Both the position numbers and the translations under genes were made by a program. Below the pieces are notes generated by a model, which made no database searches, was not told the DNA's origin, and saw nothing but the letters and a program-made list of their open reading frames with translations. From assembly GCF_023283885.1 (NCBI RefSeq), contig NZ_JAKILA010000015.1, forward strand, positions 1-64,000: a stretch of 64,000 nt of DNA, written 5' to 3'. Numbering within the stretch: position 1 is the first letter of the stretch; every line of letters begins with the position of its first letter. This document shows positions 42,693 through 55,283 of the stretch, piece by piece. The DNA comes from Shewanella basaltis (GTDB lineage Bacteria > Pseudomonadota > Gammaproteobacteria > Enterobacterales > Shewanellaceae).

Positions 42693-44321
42693 ATGGAATC
42701 TCAACGCAATATATTGCTAATCGGCTTGCTGTTTGTCAGCTTTTTAATGTGGCAACAATGGCAAACAGATAAAGCACCTAAACCGGTAGCACAACAAACT
42801 GTTACCCAAACAAACACTGCAACCATTAACGGTGCAGATGTTCCAGAAGCAGACTCGACTGGTATGCCAGTGGATATGCCAGCGACAAAAAATTTAATTA
42901 CCGTTAGCACTGATCAGCTCGATATTAAAATCAGCCCAGTCGGTGGTGACATTGTTTATGCCGCACTTGTTACGCACAAAGTTGAAATTGATAAGGATGA
43001 TCCTTTTATCATTCTTGAACAAACCAATAATCATACTTATATAGCACAAAGTGGCTTAATTGGTCGTAACGGTATTGATAGTAGTGCCAAAGGCCGTGCC
43101 GCCTTTACCGCGCAACAAACCAATTACACTTTAGCTGACGGTCAAGACACACTGTCTGTACCATTAACCTATACAGCTGAAGACGGTGTCACATACGTTA
43201 AGACCTTTACTTTTACCCGTGGTCAGTATGATGTAGGCGTTGATTACAGTATTAACAACACTTCAGATACAGCATTACAAGTGCAAATGTATGGTCAAAT
43301 TAAACAGACCATTAGAGAATCTGAAAGCAGCATGATGATGCCAACCTATCGTGGTGCAGCGTTCTCAACGCAAGATACTCGCTACGAAAAGTATAGTTTT
43401 GAAGACATGGCAGACAAAAACCTAGGCAAAGCAACACTAGGTGGTTGGGCTGCAATGTTACAGCACTACTTTGTATCAGCCTGGATCCCACCGGCGACTG
43501 ATTCAAACACCATCTTCTCAAGTGTAAGTGCTGGTGGCTTAGCTAACATCGGTTTCCGTGGCGCGGTATATGATATTGCACCAGGCACAACACAAAAAAT
43601 TAGTTCACAATTTTATGTTGGCCCTAAAAACCAAAAAGCCCTTTCTGCTATTTCTGAAACCTTAAACCTAGTGGTTGATTATGGCTTCTTGTGGTGGCTA
43701 GCTGTACCTATTCATTGGTTATTGATGTTCTACCAATCGTTTGTGGGTAACTGGGGTATGGCGATTATTTTAATCACCTTAACCGTACGTGGTTTGTTAT
43801 ATCCATTAACCAAAGCACAATACAGCTCAATGGCTAAAATGCGTAATCTACAGCCCAAATTGGCGGAGATGAAAGAACGCTTTGGTGATGACCGTCAAAA
43901 GATGGGTCAGGCCATGATGGAACTGTACAAAAAAGAAAAAGTAAACCCAATGGGTGGCTGCTTACCTATTTTGTTACAGATGCCAATCTTCATCGCATTA
44001 TACTGGGTATTACTCGAAAGCTATGAACTGCGTCATGCACCCTTCATGTTATGGATAGATGACTTATCAGTACAAGATCCATACTATGTATTACCATTAT
44101 TAATGGGTGTATCAATGTGGCTGATGCAAAAAATGCAGCCAATGGCACCAACAATGGATCCAATGCAAGTGAAAATGATGCAATGGATGCCAGTCATCTT
44201 TACTGTGTTCTTCCTATGGTTCCCAGCAGGTCTAGTACTTTACTGGCTAGTGGGTAACTTAGTCGCAATTACTCAGCAAAAGATTATTTATGCAGGTCTT
44301 GAGAAAAAAGGCTTAAAATAA
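42693..44321 (+). CDS. yidC: Membrane protein insertase YidC
   Basis: 542 residues. An N-terminal membrane anchor (about 4-20) precedes a large periplasmic beta-sandwich domain (60-340). Five conserved core membrane segments follow from about 350, with the hydrophilic-groove arginine region [16 protein letters not shown] seen here as [15 protein letters not shown], and [21 protein letters not shown]. Inserts membrane proteins with or without SecYEG. It ends in a strong terminator. Confidence 0.96.
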   Translation: MESQRNILLIGLLFVSFLMWQQWQTDKAPKPVAQQTVTQTNTATINGADVPEADSTGMPVDMPATKNLITVSTDQLDIKISPVGGDIVYAALVTHKVEIDKDDPFIILEQTNNHTYIAQSGLIGRNGIDSSAKGRAAFTAQQTNYTLADGQDTLSVPLTYTAEDGVTYVKTFTFTRGQYDVGVDYSINNTSDTALQVQMYGQIKQTIRESESSMMMPTYRGAAFSTQDTRYEKYSFEDMADKNLGKATLGGWAAMLQHYFVSAWIPPATDSNTIFSSVSAGGLANIGFRGAVYDIAPGTTQKISSQFYVGPKNQKALSAISETLNLVVDYGFLWWLAVPIHWLLMFYQSFVGNWGMAIILITLTVRGLLYPLTKAQYSSMAKMRNLQPKLAEMKERFGDDRQKMGQAMMELYKKEKVNPMGGCLPILLQMPIFIALYWVLLESYELRHAPFMLWIDDLSVQDPYYVLPLLMGVSMWLMQKMQPMAPTMDPMQVKMMQWMPVIFTVFFLWFPAGLVLYWLVGNLVAITQQKIIYAGLEKKGLK

Positions 44322-44363
44322 GCCCAAGCTCAACAGTTAACTCATTCAGTAGTTAAATGAATA

Positions 44364-44389
44364 AAAAGGCGGCTTATAAGCCGCCTTTT
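44364..44389 (+). terminator. Terminator after yidC
   Basis: A perfect 26-bp palindrome with AAAAGGCGGC and GCCGCCTTTT arms about a TATA centre, followed by a T-rich stretch. Confidence 0.85.
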
Positions 44390-44416
44390 CCTTTAATGAT
44401 TTAGCAGGTATTTACC

Positions 44417-45778
44417 GTGACAACAGACACTATCGTAGCGCAAGCCACAGCACCAGGTCGTGGTGGAGTGGGTATTATTCGTGTATCTGGCGACTTAGCT
44501 GCCAATGTAGCCAACGCCATTATTGGTCATGTACCTAAAACCCGTTATGCCGAATATTGTGATTTTAATAGCCACGATGGCCAGGTGATAGACCAGGGGA
44601 TAGCGCTATTTTTTAAAGGTCCAAATTCGTTTACTGGCGAAGATGTATTAGAGCTACAAGGTCATGGTGGCCAAATCGTACTCGACATGCTAATTAAACG
44701 CGTATTAGAGATTGATGGTATTCGTATTGCTAAACCTGGCGAGTTTAGTGAGCAAGCGTTTATGAATGACAAACTCGATTTAACTCAAGCAGAAGCCATT
44801 GCCGATTTAATTGATGCCACCAGTGAGCAAGCGGCAAAAAGTGCATTGCAATCACTACAAGGTGAGTTTTCAAAAGAGGTACATGAACTGGTTGAGCAAG
44901 TCACTAACCTGCGTTTATATGTAGAAGCTGCGATTGATTTTCCCGATGAAGAAGTCGACTTTTTATCAGACGGTAAAATTGCCAGTGCCTTATATCGAAT
45001 TATCGACAAACTCACTACTGTCCAAGCCAGTGCAAAGCAAGGTTCAATTATACGTGAAGGCATGAAAGTCGTCATTGCTGGGCGTCCAAATGCCGGCAAA
45101 TCAAGTTTACTTAATGCCCTTGCAGGTAAAGAGTCAGCCATTGTGACTGAAATAGCCGGCACCACCCGAGACGTACTACGAGAGCATATCCATCTTGATG
45201 GCATGCCACTGCATATTATCGACACCGCAGGATTACGCGACACCACAGATACCGTTGAGCAAATTGGTATTGAGCGAGCGTGGGCAGAAATAGCGAGCGC
45301 AGATAGAGTGTTGTTTATGGTTGATGGCACCACCACTGATGCGGTTGACCCACATCATATATGGCCTGATTTTATTGACCGTTTACCCTCAAGATTAGGT
45401 GTTACCGTTGTGCGTAACAAAGCAGATTTAACCGGCGAAACACTCGAAATGTCACAAGAGCAAGGATACGATGTTTACCGTATCTCTGCCAAAACGGGCC
45501 TTGGGGTTGACGAGTTAAAACAGCACCTTAAAACACTTATGGGCTATCAAAGTAATTTAGAAGGCGGCTTTATTGCCCGCCGTCGTCACTTAGAAGCGTT
45601 AGAGTTAGCCGCAAGCCACCTACAACTGGGTAAAGAACAACTTGAAGTGTATCTTGCTGGTGAACTGCTGGCCGAAGAGTTACGCATGTGCCAAATGGCA
45701 CTATCAGAAATTACCGGTAAATTCACGTCAGATGACTTGCTCGGTAAAATCTTTAGCTCCTTCTGTATTGGTAAATAG
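44417..45778 (+). CDS. mnmE: tRNA modification GTPase MnmE (TrmE)
   Basis: 453 residues with a GTG start. With MnmG it makes the 5-carboxymethylaminomethyl group on wobble U34. The N-terminal folate-binding domain has [20 protein letters not shown]. The inserted G domain has Walker [26 protein letters not shown] and NKAD. The C-terminal catalytic motif FCIGK, with Cys451, is intact. Its partner mnmG is 5.1 kb away in the window. Confidence 0.96.
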   Translation: MTTDTIVAQATAPGRGGVGIIRVSGDLAANVANAIIGHVPKTRYAEYCDFNSHDGQVIDQGIALFFKGPNSFTGEDVLELQGHGGQIVLDMLIKRVLEIDGIRIAKPGEFSEQAFMNDKLDLTQAEAIADLIDATSEQAAKSALQSLQGEFSKEVHELVEQVTNLRLYVEAAIDFPDEEVDFLSDGKIASALYRIIDKLTTVQASAKQGSIIREGMKVVIAGRPNAGKSSLLNALAGKESAIVTEIAGTTRDVLREHIHLDGMPLHIIDTAGLRDTTDTVEQIGIERAWAEIASADRVLFMVDGTTTDAVDPHHIWPDFIDRLPSRLGVTVVRNKADLTGETLEMSQEQGYDVYRISAKTGLGVDELKQHLKTLMGYQSNLEGGFIARRRHLEALELAASHLQLGKEQLEVYLAGELLAEELRMCQMALSEITGKFTSDDLLGKIFSSFCIGK

Positions 45779-45805
45779 TGTATTGGTAAACAAAGGAAAA
45801 AACAC

Positions 45806-46426
45806 ATGACATTGGCCAATCAAGTTGTGGTACTCGACTTTGAAACCACAGGTTTATCACCCGACAATGGTGACAGAGCCATTGAAATTGGTGCGGTAAA
45901 ACTGGTTGATGGCCAAATAGTGGACACCTTTCAAGAACTCATAAACCCAGGTAAGCGCGTTAATAGCTTTATTGAACAATACACAGGCATAAGCAACAAC
46001 ATGCTTAAAAATGCCCCTACATCTAAAGTAGTTATGGGGCAATTTGCCAAGTTCATTGATGGATTTAATTTAGTGGCACACAACGCCAGCTTTGATAAAA
46101 AATTCTTAGATGCCGAATTTAAGCATAATAAGCTGCACTACACTGGCCAGTTTGCCTGCTCATTATTGTTATCACGCCGAATAAGCCAAGATGCGCCGAA
46201 TCATCAGCTCGGCACCTTAGTGAATTATCACCAACTGCCTAACGATGGTGTGTTTCACCGCGCCTTAGCCGACGCCACCATGACCAGCCATCTTTGGTTA
46301 CATCAACTTAGCCTACTACAGCAGCAATTGCCGAAGCATCTGATTACCCTGGATATCATCAATAAAATATCGAGCTTGCCCAAAGCACAAATAAACCGCT
46401 ACTACCAAACAATGACACACCAATAA
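45806..46426 (+). CDS. DEDDh 3'-5' exonuclease, DnaQ-like
   Basis: 206 residues. Exo I VVLDFETTGL (catalytic Asp and Glu), Exo II NLVAHNASFDKKFLDAEF and Exo III HRALADATMTSHLWL with the DEDDh histidine are all present. Related to the epsilon proofreading subunit, but without its C-terminal alpha-binding part, so probably a stand-alone DNA or RNA trimming enzyme. A weak ribosome site AAAGGAAAA precedes the ATG. Convergent with lysR, one base apart. Confidence 0.88.
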   Translation: MTLANQVVVLDFETTGLSPDNGDRAIEIGAVKLVDGQIVDTFQELINPGKRVNSFIEQYTGISNNMLKNAPTSKVVMGQFAKFIDGFNLVAHNASFDKKFLDAEFKHNKLHYTGQFACSLLLSRRISQDAPNHQLGTLVNYHQLPNDGVFHRALADATMTSHLWLHQLSLLQQQLPKHLITLDIINKISSLPKAQINRYYQTMTHQ

Positions 46427-46427
46427 G

Positions 46428-47294
46428 CTAAAGCTCTTGTGATAACTTATCCACTAACAAGCGCACTTTAGGTGACAAATGACGGTTATGTGGGTATAAC
46501 GCCCAAATCCCTTCTTTGGGTTGTTGATATGGGGCGAGTAACACCACTAATTGCCCAACAGCAATAGCATCGTTAACGTAATAACCGGGCAACTGCACAA
46601 TCCCCAACCCCTTAATAGCGGCAGATAATAAGCTTAACCCACTACTGCAACTTAACGACCCACTGACTTTAATGGCCTTAGGTTTGCCTTGATCAATAAA
46701 ATTCCAATGCGAGTGACTGCCAATTAAACAATTATGTTGACTGAGTTCGGATAAAGTATAAGGCGTCCCAAATTGAGCAATATAACTTGGTGCTGCACAC
46801 ACATATTGGCTGCGATTAGTTAAGCGCTTAGCCATCATTGACGAATTAGTTAACCGCCCTAACCTAATGGCTAAATCAAAACCACCTTCAACAAGATCAA
46901 GCTGACGGTTGGTTAATTCGCACACCACTTCAATATCGCGATACTGCTGCATAAAATCGATAACAATCGGCATAACAAACTTTTCACCGTAGGTTACCGG
47001 TGCGGTCATGCGTATTAAACCTTGAGGTTTATCTTTTAAGCTCGAAATGGCTCGCTCAGCTTCATCAAGACTGTCTAATACCTGGCGACAATGCTGATAA
47101 TAAACCGAGCCCTCTTCTGTTAACGATACTTTGCGTGTGGTGCGATAAAACAATTTAGTGTTTAAACGGTTTTCAAGTTGGCTTACTTGGCGACTCACTT
47201 GCGCCGTCGAAATACTTAAACGTTTACCCGCTGCAGTAAAACTGTCGGTTTCGGCCACGGCAACAAACTCAAAAATCCCTTCCCACTGCATCAT
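46428..47294 (-). CDS. LysR-family transcriptional regulator
   Basis: 288 residues. N-terminal winged HTH (FVAVAETDSFTAAGKRLSISTAQVSRQVSQLENRL) and a substrate-binding co-inducer domain from about 90. No cysteine pair like that of OxyR. It is divergent from the formaldehyde genes adhC-fghA, and in related bacteria this LysR gene often lies beside adhC, so it may regulate them. Here a MITE separates the two. Two adjacent ATGs are possible as start. Confidence 0.88.
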   Translation of the reverse strand: MMQWEGIFEFVAVAETDSFTAAGKRLSISTAQVSRQVSQLENRLNTKLFYRTTRKVSLTEEGSVYYQHCRQVLDSLDEAERAISSLKDKPQGLIRMTAPVTYGEKFVMPIVIDFMQQYRDIEVVCELTNRQLDLVEGGFDLAIRLGRLTNSSMMAKRLTNRSQYVCAAPSYIAQFGTPYTLSELSQHNCLIGSHSHWNFIDQGKPKAIKVSGSLSCSSGLSLLSAAIKGLGIVQLPGYYVNDAIAVGQLVVLLAPYQQPKEGIWALYPHNRHLSPKVRLLVDKLSQEL

Positions 47295-47378
47295 TATTAC
47301 ATTCTCGTAAAAGTCATTTACAAAACTAGCTGATTATCATTTGATGATAAACAAATACAATGGATAAATACACTACAC

Positions 47379-48840
<1,462 letters not shown>

Positions 48841-48862
48841 GCTGATCTTAAAGAGAAAAACA

Positions 48863-48891
48863 ATGCAGTTAATTTTTAATTAGCTGCATTT
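48863..48891 (+). terminator. Hairpin between adhC and fghA
   Basis: AATGCAG...CTGCATT arms with an AT-rich inner stem, followed by TTTATTTT. It could be a leaky terminator or an attenuator between the two formaldehyde genes. Confidence 0.45.
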
Positions 48892-48909
48892 ATTTTATGA
48901 GGATCCACC

Positions 48910-49755
48910 ATGACCATTGAAAATATCAGCAACACCAAAGCATTTGGTGGCTGGCATAAACAATATACTCATTTTTCAACAGCACTAAATTGCACAATGC
49001 GATTTGCTATTTACTTACCGCCACAAGCTGAACAACAAAATGTACCCGTATTGTATTGGTTATCAGGGCTTACCTGCACTGACGAAAACTTTATGCAAAA
49101 AGCAGGTGCACAGCGCATTGCCGCTGAACTAGGTATAGCGATTGTTGCACCAGACACCAGCCCACGTGGTAATAACGTTGCCGACGACAAAGACGGTGCT
49201 TATGATTTTGGTTTAGGCGCAGGGTTTTACCTCAATGCCACTAAACCACCTTTTGATCAGCATTATAAAATGTATGATTATGTGGTGTCAGAGTTGCCAG
49301 CAATCATTGAAGCGCATTTTCCGGTAACTAACCAACGTAGCATTAGTGGCCATTCAATGGGCGGCCATGGCGCCTTAACAATTGCATTAAAAAATCCAAA
49401 CCTATTTGCGAGTGTGTCAGCCTTTAGCCCAATTTGTAATCCAATGGATTGCCCTTGGGGAATTAAAGCATTCCGTGGTTATTTGGGCGATGATCAACAG
49501 CAATGGCAACAATATGATAGCTGTGAATTAATGCAAAATAGCCAACAATTTGTGCCTGCGCTGGTGGATCAAGGTAGCAATGACAACTTTTTAGATGAGC
49601 AATTAAAACCTCACGCATTAGAAAAAGTCGCCCAACAAAAGGGCTATCCTCTCGAGTTACGAATGCAGCCAGGATATGACCATAGCTACTACTTTATAGC
49701 GACCTTTATTGAAGAACACCTGCGATTCCATGCAAAATATTTAAAGATCAACTAA
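48910..49755 (+). CDS. fghA: S-formylglutathione hydrolase
   Basis: 281 residues, esterase D family, alpha/beta hydrolase. Releases formate and glutathione from S-formylglutathione, the product of AdhC. Nucleophile serine in the elbow [14 protein letters not shown], Asp in [16 protein letters not shown] and His in [33 protein letters not shown] is the conserved N-terminal oxyanion block. GAGGATCC precedes the ATG. Confidence 0.95.
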   Translation: MTIENISNTKAFGGWHKQYTHFSTALNCTMRFAIYLPPQAEQQNVPVLYWLSGLTCTDENFMQKAGAQRIAAELGIAIVAPDTSPRGNNVADDKDGAYDFGLGAGFYLNATKPPFDQHYKMYDYVVSELPAIIEAHFPVTNQRSISGHSMGGHGALTIALKNPNLFASVSAFSPICNPMDCPWGIKAFRGYLGDDQQQWQQYDSCELMQNSQQFVPALVDQGSNDNFLDEQLKPHALEKVAQQKGYPLELRMQPGYDHSYYFIATFIEEHLRFHAKYLKIN

Positions 49756-49781
49756 CACTAATTAGGTGTTAACACTCACTC

Positions 49782-49809
49782 AAAACGAGCCTTTAGGGCT
49801 CGTTTTTTT
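49782..49809 (+). terminator. Terminator after fghA
   Basis: AAAACGAGCC pairs with GGCTCGTTTT around a short TTTAG loop, followed by seven T. The rest of 49756-49966 is AT-rich without an ORF and probably carries the mioC promoter. Confidence 0.85.
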
Positions 49810-49966
49810 ATCGCTACAAAGTATAAAACGGCCAAATAAACAGGTTATTTAGGCGTAAAAAGTGTAAATAAGCCAACATCGAGCGCAATTGAGCGAGTAA
49901 AATAACCGTAAAGCACATTAAAACGGGCTGTTAAACAAGCAGTTTAAGCAACAATTCGGAGTAAAA

Positions 49967-50416
49967 ATGGCAAAAATAGCATTATTAGTGGGTACCACAT
50001 TGGGAAGTTCAGAATATGTCGCCGATGAAATGGCAGAACAATTAACCCAATTAAACCACCAAACAGAGGTATTTATTGACCCACAATGGGATCAATTAAG
50101 CGACTTTTCAGTATGGATCGTCGTTAGTTCTACCCATGGCGCAGGCGATCTACCCGACAACATAGTGCCTTTTTATAAACAATTAATGCTCAATATGCCG
50201 GATCTAACATCGGTTCAACATGCATTATGCGCCATTGGCGATTCGAGCTACGACACATTTTGCCAAGGGCCTGAAAAAATAATCGATCTGCTTTTACAGT
50301 GTGGATCAACTCCAATTGTGGATAAGATCCAAATTGATGTTCAACAAGATCCCGTACCTGAAGAACCAGCGCTGGCGTGGTTATCGCAATGGCAGCAAAA
50401 AATAAACCAGGCATAA
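49967..50416 (+). CDS. mioC: MioC flavodoxin
   Basis: 149 residues with a flavodoxin-like fold: FMN-phosphate loop VGTTLGSSEYVADEM at the N-terminus, and STHGAGDLPDNIVPF and CAIGDSSYDTFCQ in the other FMN loops. In E. coli it is needed for biotin synthase activity in vitro, and the gene borders oriC, where its transcription can affect initiation. The same location holds here. One perfect DnaA box (50317-50325) lies inside its 3' end. GGAG precedes the start. Confidence 0.93.
   Translation: MAKIALLVGTTLGSSEYVADEMAEQLTQLNHQTEVFIDPQWDQLSDFSVWIVVSSTHGAGDLPDNIVPFYKQLMLNMPDLTSVQHALCAIGDSSYDTFCQGPEKIIDLLLQCGSTPIVDKIQIDVQQDPVPEEPALAWLSQWQQKINQA
50317..50325 (-). promoter_or_regulatory. DnaA box (in mioC)
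   Basis: TTATCCACA on the minus strand, inside the 3' end of mioC; a one-mismatch box TGATCCACA (50300-50308) lies next to it. Confidence 0.75.
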
Positions 50417-50468
50417 TTAACGATCTTATTTTGTATAAACCAACAACAACTCACAATTTAGATCTGGT

Positions 50469-50477
50469 TTATCCACA
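50469..50477 (+). promoter_or_regulatory. DnaA box (oriC)
   Basis: Perfect TTATCCACA on the plus strand. Confidence 0.9.
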
Positions 50478-50501
50478 AATTACTATTTTTAATAATAAGT
50501 T

Positions 50502-50510
50502 TGTGGATAA
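50502..50510 (-). promoter_or_regulatory. DnaA box (oriC)
   Basis: Perfect TTATCCACA on the minus strand, 33 bp from the plus-strand box and facing it. Confidence 0.9.
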
Positions 50511-50574
50511 GCTATTATTTTTAGCGATCATAACTCTGTACTATTCACAACCCGATCTGCTTAAAGATCCCCCT

Positions 50575-50583
50575 TGTGGATAA
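50575..50583 (-). promoter_or_regulatory. DnaA box (oriC)
   Basis: Perfect TTATCCACA on the minus strand, closest to the AT-rich unwinding region. Confidence 0.9.
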
Positions 50584-50788
50584 CTACCCGATCTATCCCC
50601 ACCTTATATTGAGTTTGATCGCGATCAGATCACAGGTTTAATGAACTGCTACTAACTGATTTTAATAGAAAAATAGAGTTACTAACAGAAAACAACGATC
50701 TTAATAGTAAACATAATAAAAAGATCTATATAAAGATTTTAAGATCTATTAAGCAAAGCCATCTTGATCAATCTATGAAAAATGATCA

Positions 50789-50817
50789 TTCACGTTAAGA
50801 CAAGCAAGTGCTAAAAT
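50789..50817 (+). promoter_or_regulatory. mnmG promoter
   Basis: TTCACG (50789-50794) and TAAAAT (50812-50817) spaced by 17 bp, at the edge of oriC. In E. coli, transcription from this gene's promoter helps open the origin. Confidence 0.65.
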
Positions 50818-50877
50818 GTCCTGCTTGAATCATGTTTCAAACAGAATTTAACTTTCTTAGCAATAAAAGGTCGCATA

Positions 50878-52767
50878 ATGCATTTTCATGAACGGTTTGA
50901 TGTAATTGTCGTTGGTGGTGGTCATGCCGGTACAGAGGCAGCCCTAGCCGCTGCAAGAATGGGATCAAAAACATTATTGTTAACCCATAACATCGACACA
51001 TTAGGTCAAATGTCTTGTAATCCCGCCATTGGTGGTATTGGTAAAGGACATTTGGTTAAAGAGATCGATGCATTAGGCGGCGCAATGGCTACAGCCACTG
51101 ATTTTGCCGGTATTCAATTTAGAACGTTAAACTCAAGTAAAGGTCCGGCTGTACGTGCAACTCGTGCTCAAGCCGACCGAGCACTGTATCGTCAAAAGAT
51201 TCAGCATATTTTACAAAACCAAGCAAACTTACGTATTTTTCAACAAGCAGTTGACGACTTAGTTGTTGAAAATAATAAAGTTATTGGTGTTGTTACTCAA
51301 ATGGGATTAGCCTTTGAAGCCCCCGCGGTTGTGTTAACGACAGGTACTTTTTTAAGTGGTAAAATCCACATTGGTTTACAAAATTACAGTGGTGGCCGTG
51401 CAGGCGATCCGCCAGCAATAGCATTAGCTAATCGTTTACGTGAATTACCTATTCGTGTAGGTCGTTTAAAAACAGGCACCCCGCCACGTATTGATGCCAA
51501 CACCATTGATTTTTCACAAATGACAGAACAAAAAGGTGATACGCCATTACCTGTTATGTCATTTCTTGGTGATGTGAGTCAGCATCCAAAACAAATTTCA
51601 TGTTTTATTACTCACACTAATGAAAAAACCCACGATATTATTCGTGGTGGCTTAGACAGAAGCCCTATGTATTCAGGTGTTATCGAAGGTATTGGGCCTC
51701 GTTACTGCCCATCAATTGAAGATAAGATCCACCGCTTTGCTGATAAGTCATCGCATCAGATCTTTATCGAGCCAGAAGGGTTAACTACCAATGAGATCTA
51801 CCCTAATGGTATTTCAACAAGCTTACCTTTTGATGTACAACTTAATTTAGTGCGTTCGATCAAAGGCATGGAAAATGCTGAAATCGTTCGTCCAGGTTAC
51901 GCTATCGAATATGATTATTTTGATCCACGCGATCTTAAAAATTCATTAGAAACCAAAACCATTGAAGGTTTATTCTTTGCAGGCCAAATTAACGGCACTA
52001 CTGGCTACGAAGAAGCCGCTGCACAAGGGTTATTAGCGGGTATGAATGCATCACTTCAGGTGCAAGGTAAAGAGACTTGGTGCCCACGCCGCGATGAAGC
52101 TTACCTTGGGGTATTAGTTGATGATCTATCAACCCTTGGTACCAAAGAACCCTACCGCATGTTCACCAGCCGTGCCGAGTATCGTTTACTGCTGCGTGAA
52201 GACAACGCCGATTTACGCTTAACCGAAAAAGGCCGTGAACTTGGTTTGGTTGACGATAATCGTTGGGAATTATTCAGTAAGAAAAAAGAATCGATCGAGC
52301 TGGAATTACAGCGTTTACGTAGCCAATGGGTACACCCTAATTCACCGCTATTAGATGTATTAAACCCTCAATTAAATACACCTATTTCGCGTGAAGCATC
52401 ATTTGAAGATTTGCTGCGTCGCCCTGAAATGGATTACAGTAAATTAATGCAGTTAGAAGGGTTTGGTCCAGGTCTTGACGATCCACAAGCTGCTGAGCAG
52501 GTGCAAATTCAAGTAAAATATTCTGGTTATATACAACGTCAACAAGACGAAATTGATAAAGCCATTCGCCATGAAAATTCACTATTGCCTCTTGATCTTG
52601 ATTATCAAGAAGTACCAGGACTTTCAAATGAAGTGATCGCTAAACTCAACAATCACAAACCAGAAACCGTAGGACAGGCATCGCGCATATCTGGAATTAC
52701 TCCGGCAGCGATATCTATTTTGCTAGTTCACTTGAAAAAACGTGGTTTATTGAGAAAAAGCGCCTAA
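50878..52767 (+). CDS. mnmG: tRNA uridine 5-carboxymethylaminomethyl modification enzyme MnmG (GidA)
   Basis: 629 residues, the same length as the E. coli protein. FAD-dependent partner of MnmE in wobble uridine modification. FAD-binding [17 protein letters not shown] at the N-terminus, [28 protein letters not shown] and the [19 protein letters not shown] block. The C-terminal helical domain binds tRNA. First gene to the right of oriC. Confidence 0.97.
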   Translation: MHFHERFDVIVVGGGHAGTEAALAAARMGSKTLLLTHNIDTLGQMSCNPAIGGIGKGHLVKEIDALGGAMATATDFAGIQFRTLNSSKGPAVRATRAQADRALYRQKIQHILQNQANLRIFQQAVDDLVVENNKVIGVVTQMGLAFEAPAVVLTTGTFLSGKIHIGLQNYSGGRAGDPPAIALANRLRELPIRVGRLKTGTPPRIDANTIDFSQMTEQKGDTPLPVMSFLGDVSQHPKQISCFITHTNEKTHDIIRGGLDRSPMYSGVIEGIGPRYCPSIEDKIHRFADKSSHQIFIEPEGLTTNEIYPNGISTSLPFDVQLNLVRSIKGMENAEIVRPGYAIEYDYFDPRDLKNSLETKTIEGLFFAGQINGTTGYEEAAAQGLLAGMNASLQVQGKETWCPRRDEAYLGVLVDDLSTLGTKEPYRMFTSRAEYRLLLREDNADLRLTEKGRELGLVDDNRWELFSKKKESIELELQRLRSQWVHPNSPLLDVLNPQLNTPISREASFEDLLRRPEMDYSKLMQLEGFGPGLDDPQAAEQVQIQVKYSGYIQRQQDEIDKAIRHENSLLPLDLDYQEVPGLSNEVIAKLNNHKPETVGQASRISGITPAAISILLVHLKKRGLLRKSA

Positions 52768-52796
52768 ATAGCAATATTTTTTCGACTCAATAACAC

Positions 52797-52820
52797 AAGG
52801 GAAGCCATAAGGCTTCCCTT
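52797..52820 (+). terminator. Hairpin between mnmG and rsmG
   Basis: AAGGGAAGCC and GGCTTCCCTT form a 10-bp perfect stem with an ATAA loop. Only a short, broken T tract follows, so it may be partial. Confidence 0.6.
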
Positions 52821-52878
52821 AGTGCTTTTACGGCTTCATAATAACTGCCGTCTGTTCATGCAATTTACGAGGCTTTCT

Positions 52879-53499
52879 GTGTTATCTGCGCAACTTCAAA
52901 CCTATTTAGCTGAAATGAAAATATCGGCCACCGAACTACAACAAAAACAATTAGTCGGTTTTGTTGAAATGCTCGCTAAATGGAATAAAGCCTATAACCT
53001 CACCTCGGTTCGCGATCCTGAGCAAATGTTAATCCGCCATATTATGGACAGTTTAGCCGTTTCTCCTTATCTTGATGGGCAGCGCTTTATCGATGTGGGG
53101 ACAGGTCCTGGTTTACCAGGGATCCCATTAGCGATTATGAATCCGGAAAAACAATTTGTATTATTAGACAGCTTAGGCAAACGGATCCGTTTTCAGAAAC
53201 AGGTACAGTTTGAGTTAAAAATTAATAATATTACTTCAGTAGAAAGTCGGGTTGAAGCGTATCAGCCAGATGATAAATTTGATGGCGTATTAAGCCGAGC
53301 GTTTGCTTCGATACAAGATATGCTCAGTTGGTGTCATCATTTGCCAACTGAAAAAGGGATATATTACGCCTTAAAAGGCCAGTTAAACGAACAAGAATTA
53401 CAGCAAATGCCAGCAGGATTTTCGCTGGTTGAAACCATTGTATTGCATGTACCAAAGCTAGATGAACAGCGACATTTATTAAAAATTGCTAAGCAATAA
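52879..53499 (+). CDS. rsmG: 16S rRNA (guanine-527 N7) methyltransferase RsmG (GidB)
   Basis: 206 residues from the GTG at 52879, chosen for its GAGG ribosome site and fit to the 207-residue E. coli protein; ATGs at 52822 and 52858 would add unrelated residues. SAM loop [34 protein letters not shown] at the N-terminus and [18 protein letters not shown] near the active site. Loss of this enzyme gives low-level streptomycin resistance in other bacteria. Between mnmG and parA. Confidence 0.95.
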   Translation: MLSAQLQTYLAEMKISATELQQKQLVGFVEMLAKWNKAYNLTSVRDPEQMLIRHIMDSLAVSPYLDGQRFIDVGTGPGLPGIPLAIMNPEKQFVLLDSLGKRIRFQKQVQFELKINNITSVESRVEAYQPDDKFDGVLSRAFASIQDMLSWCHHLPTEKGIYYALKGQLNEQELQQMPAGFSLVETIVLHVPKLDEQRHLLKIAKQ

Positions 53500-53561
53500 A
53501 GTGCATTTCTTTCGCTAATTAATCTAACCGGACATCAATAATTTAAAGACAGGATGACATT

Positions 53562-54350
53562 GTGGGTAAAATCATTGCCGTAGCTAACCAAAAAGGTGGC
53601 GTAGGAAAAACAACAACTTGCGTAAATTTAGCCGCATCACTTGCCGCCACAAAGCGCAAAGTGTTGTTGATCGATTTAGATCCTCAAGGCAATGCGACCA
53701 TGGGTAGCGGCGTTGATAAATACGATGTTGAAAATACCGCTTATGAGCTTCTTGTAGAAGAAAAACCCTTTGCTAACATAGTGATCAAAAATACCATAGG
53801 TAAGTTTGATTTGATTGCCGGAAATGGCGATGTAACAGCGGCAGAAATTAAATTAATGGAGTTTTTTGCGCGCGAAATCCGCTTACGTAACGCGCTTGCA
53901 CCGATCAAAGATGACTACGATTATATTTTTATCGACTGCCCTCCTTCTTTGAATATGCTAACGGTCAATGCAATGTCTGCTGCTGATTCTGTTTTAGTAC
54001 CGATGCAATGTGAATATTATGCATTAGAAGGGCTAACAGCGTTAATCGATACCATTACCAAACTCGGTGCGATGGTCAATCCAACATTAACCATCGAAGG
54101 TATATTGCGCACCATGTACGATCCGCGCAATCGCTTATCAAATGACGTATCTGATCAACTAAAACAACATTTTGGTGATAAGGTATACCGTACAGTCATC
54201 CCGCGAAATATCCGTTTAGCGGAAGCCCCTAGTTTTGGCGCCCCAGCGATGTACTACGACAAATCGAGTGCCGGAGCCAAAGCTTACTTAGCCCTTGCGG
54301 GTGAAATTATTCGTCGTGCAGAGCAACAAACACAACCCAAACAGGCGTAG
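53562..54350 (+). CDS. parA: Chromosome partitioning ATPase ParA (Soj)
   Basis: 262 residues with a GTG start. Deviant Walker [18 protein letters not shown], Walker A' [13 protein letters not shown] and Walker [13 protein letters not shown]. No N-terminal DNA-binding extension, so a small chromosomal type. Works with ParB and the parS sites at 26003, 29052 and 30324 to move the origin region. GGAT ribosome site upstream; 9 bp to parB. Confidence 0.96.
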   Translation: MGKIIAVANQKGGVGKTTTCVNLAASLAATKRKVLLIDLDPQGNATMGSGVDKYDVENTAYELLVEEKPFANIVIKNTIGKFDLIAGNGDVTAAEIKLMEFFAREIRLRNALAPIKDDYDYIFIDCPPSLNMLTVNAMSAADSVLVPMQCEYYALEGLTALIDTITKLGAMVNPTLTIEGILRTMYDPRNRLSNDVSDQLKQHFGDKVYRTVIPRNIRLAEAPSFGAPAMYYDKSSAGAKAYLALAGEIIRRAEQQTQPKQA

Positions 54351-54359
54351 GATATAAAA

Positions 54360-55244
54360 ATGACGTTAAAAAAACGCGGTTTAGGTAAAGGCCTGGATGC
54401 CTTATTAAGCCATAGCAATGCTGCGAGTCGTAAAAGTGAACAACCAGAAGAAACATTACCGTTAACGACAGCTGGTGATTTAATTCATCTTGATCTTGAT
54501 AAGCTGCAACCTGGCAAGTATCAACCTCGTAAAGATATGTCACCAGAGGCATTAGAAGAACTGGCAGAGTCAATCCGTTCACAAGGTGTTATTCAGCCAA
54601 TTGTGGTTCGTAAAGTAGCTAACGGTCATTATGAAATTATTGCAGGTGAACGTCGTTGGCGAGCAGCGCAACTTGCTAAACTCGATAAAGTCCCTTGTAT
54701 CGTTAAGCAGGTGGCCGACGAAGCTGCGGTTGCTATCGCGCTAATTGAGAATATTCAACGTGAAGATCTCAATGCAATGGAAGAAGCGATAGCCTTACAG
54801 CGTTTATTAGAAGAATTTGAATTAACTCATCAACAAGTTGCTGATGCGGTTGGTAAATCAAGAGCAAGTGTGTCTAATTTATTGCGCTTAAACAGCCTCA
54901 ACGAACCTGTTAAACGTTTGTTAGAATATGGTGACATTGACATGGGGCATGCCCGTGCTTTATTGGCAATTGAGGGTGATGAACAGACTAATTTAGCTCG
55001 ATTAGTCGCATCAAAGGAAATGACTGTTCGAGAAACTGAACGATTAGTTAATAAAGCCTTAAATCCGGCTAAAGTCGCCGAAACACCAGCTAAAGATCAT
55101 GATGTTAGCCGTTTAGAACAAGAGTTAATTGAAAGACTCGGTGCAAAAGTTGCCATCAACCATGGTACTAAAGGCAAAGGTAAAATTGTAATAAACTACC
55201 AAAATCTCGCTGAATTAGACGGTATTTTAAGTAAAATCCGCTAA
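54360..55244 (+). CDS. parB: Chromosome partitioning protein ParB (Spo0J)
   Basis: 294 residues. The N-terminal CTPase/ParB-N domain has the arginine motif GERRWRAAQLA and the neighbouring QPRKDMSPEALEELAESIRSQGVIQPIVVR. The central HTH is LTHQQVADAVGKSRASVSNLLRL. A short C-terminal dimerisation domain is at about 240-294. It binds parS and spreads as a CTP-dependent clamp. Second gene of parAB. Confidence 0.96.
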   Translation: MTLKKRGLGKGLDALLSHSNAASRKSEQPEETLPLTTAGDLIHLDLDKLQPGKYQPRKDMSPEALEELAESIRSQGVIQPIVVRKVANGHYEIIAGERRWRAAQLAKLDKVPCIVKQVADEAAVAIALIENIQREDLNAMEEAIALQRLLEEFELTHQQVADAVGKSRASVSNLLRLNSLNEPVKRLLEYGDIDMGHARALLAIEGDEQTNLARLVASKEMTVRETERLVNKALNPAKVAETPAKDHDVSRLEQELIERLGAKVAINHGTKGKGKIVINYQNLAELDGILSKIR

Positions 55245-55283
55245 AAAGCCGACTAAACCATTTTCATCAGTAATTTTGTGACG

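Larger units (their letters stand above)
50417..50790. other. oriC: Chromosomal replication origin oriC
   Basis: The gap between mioC and mnmG, 461 bp without an ORF. Perfect DnaA boxes lie at 50469-50477, 50502-50510 and 50575-50583, with a fourth in mioC at 50317-50325. Fourteen GATC sites fall between 50421 and 50787, including TGATCGCGATCAGATCA. An AT-rich stretch at about 50690-50755 has three GATCT-initiated 13-mer-like repeats (near 50698, 50723 and 50743), the expected duplex unwinding element on the mnmG side, as in E. coli. Together these make the assignment secure. Confidence 0.93.
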
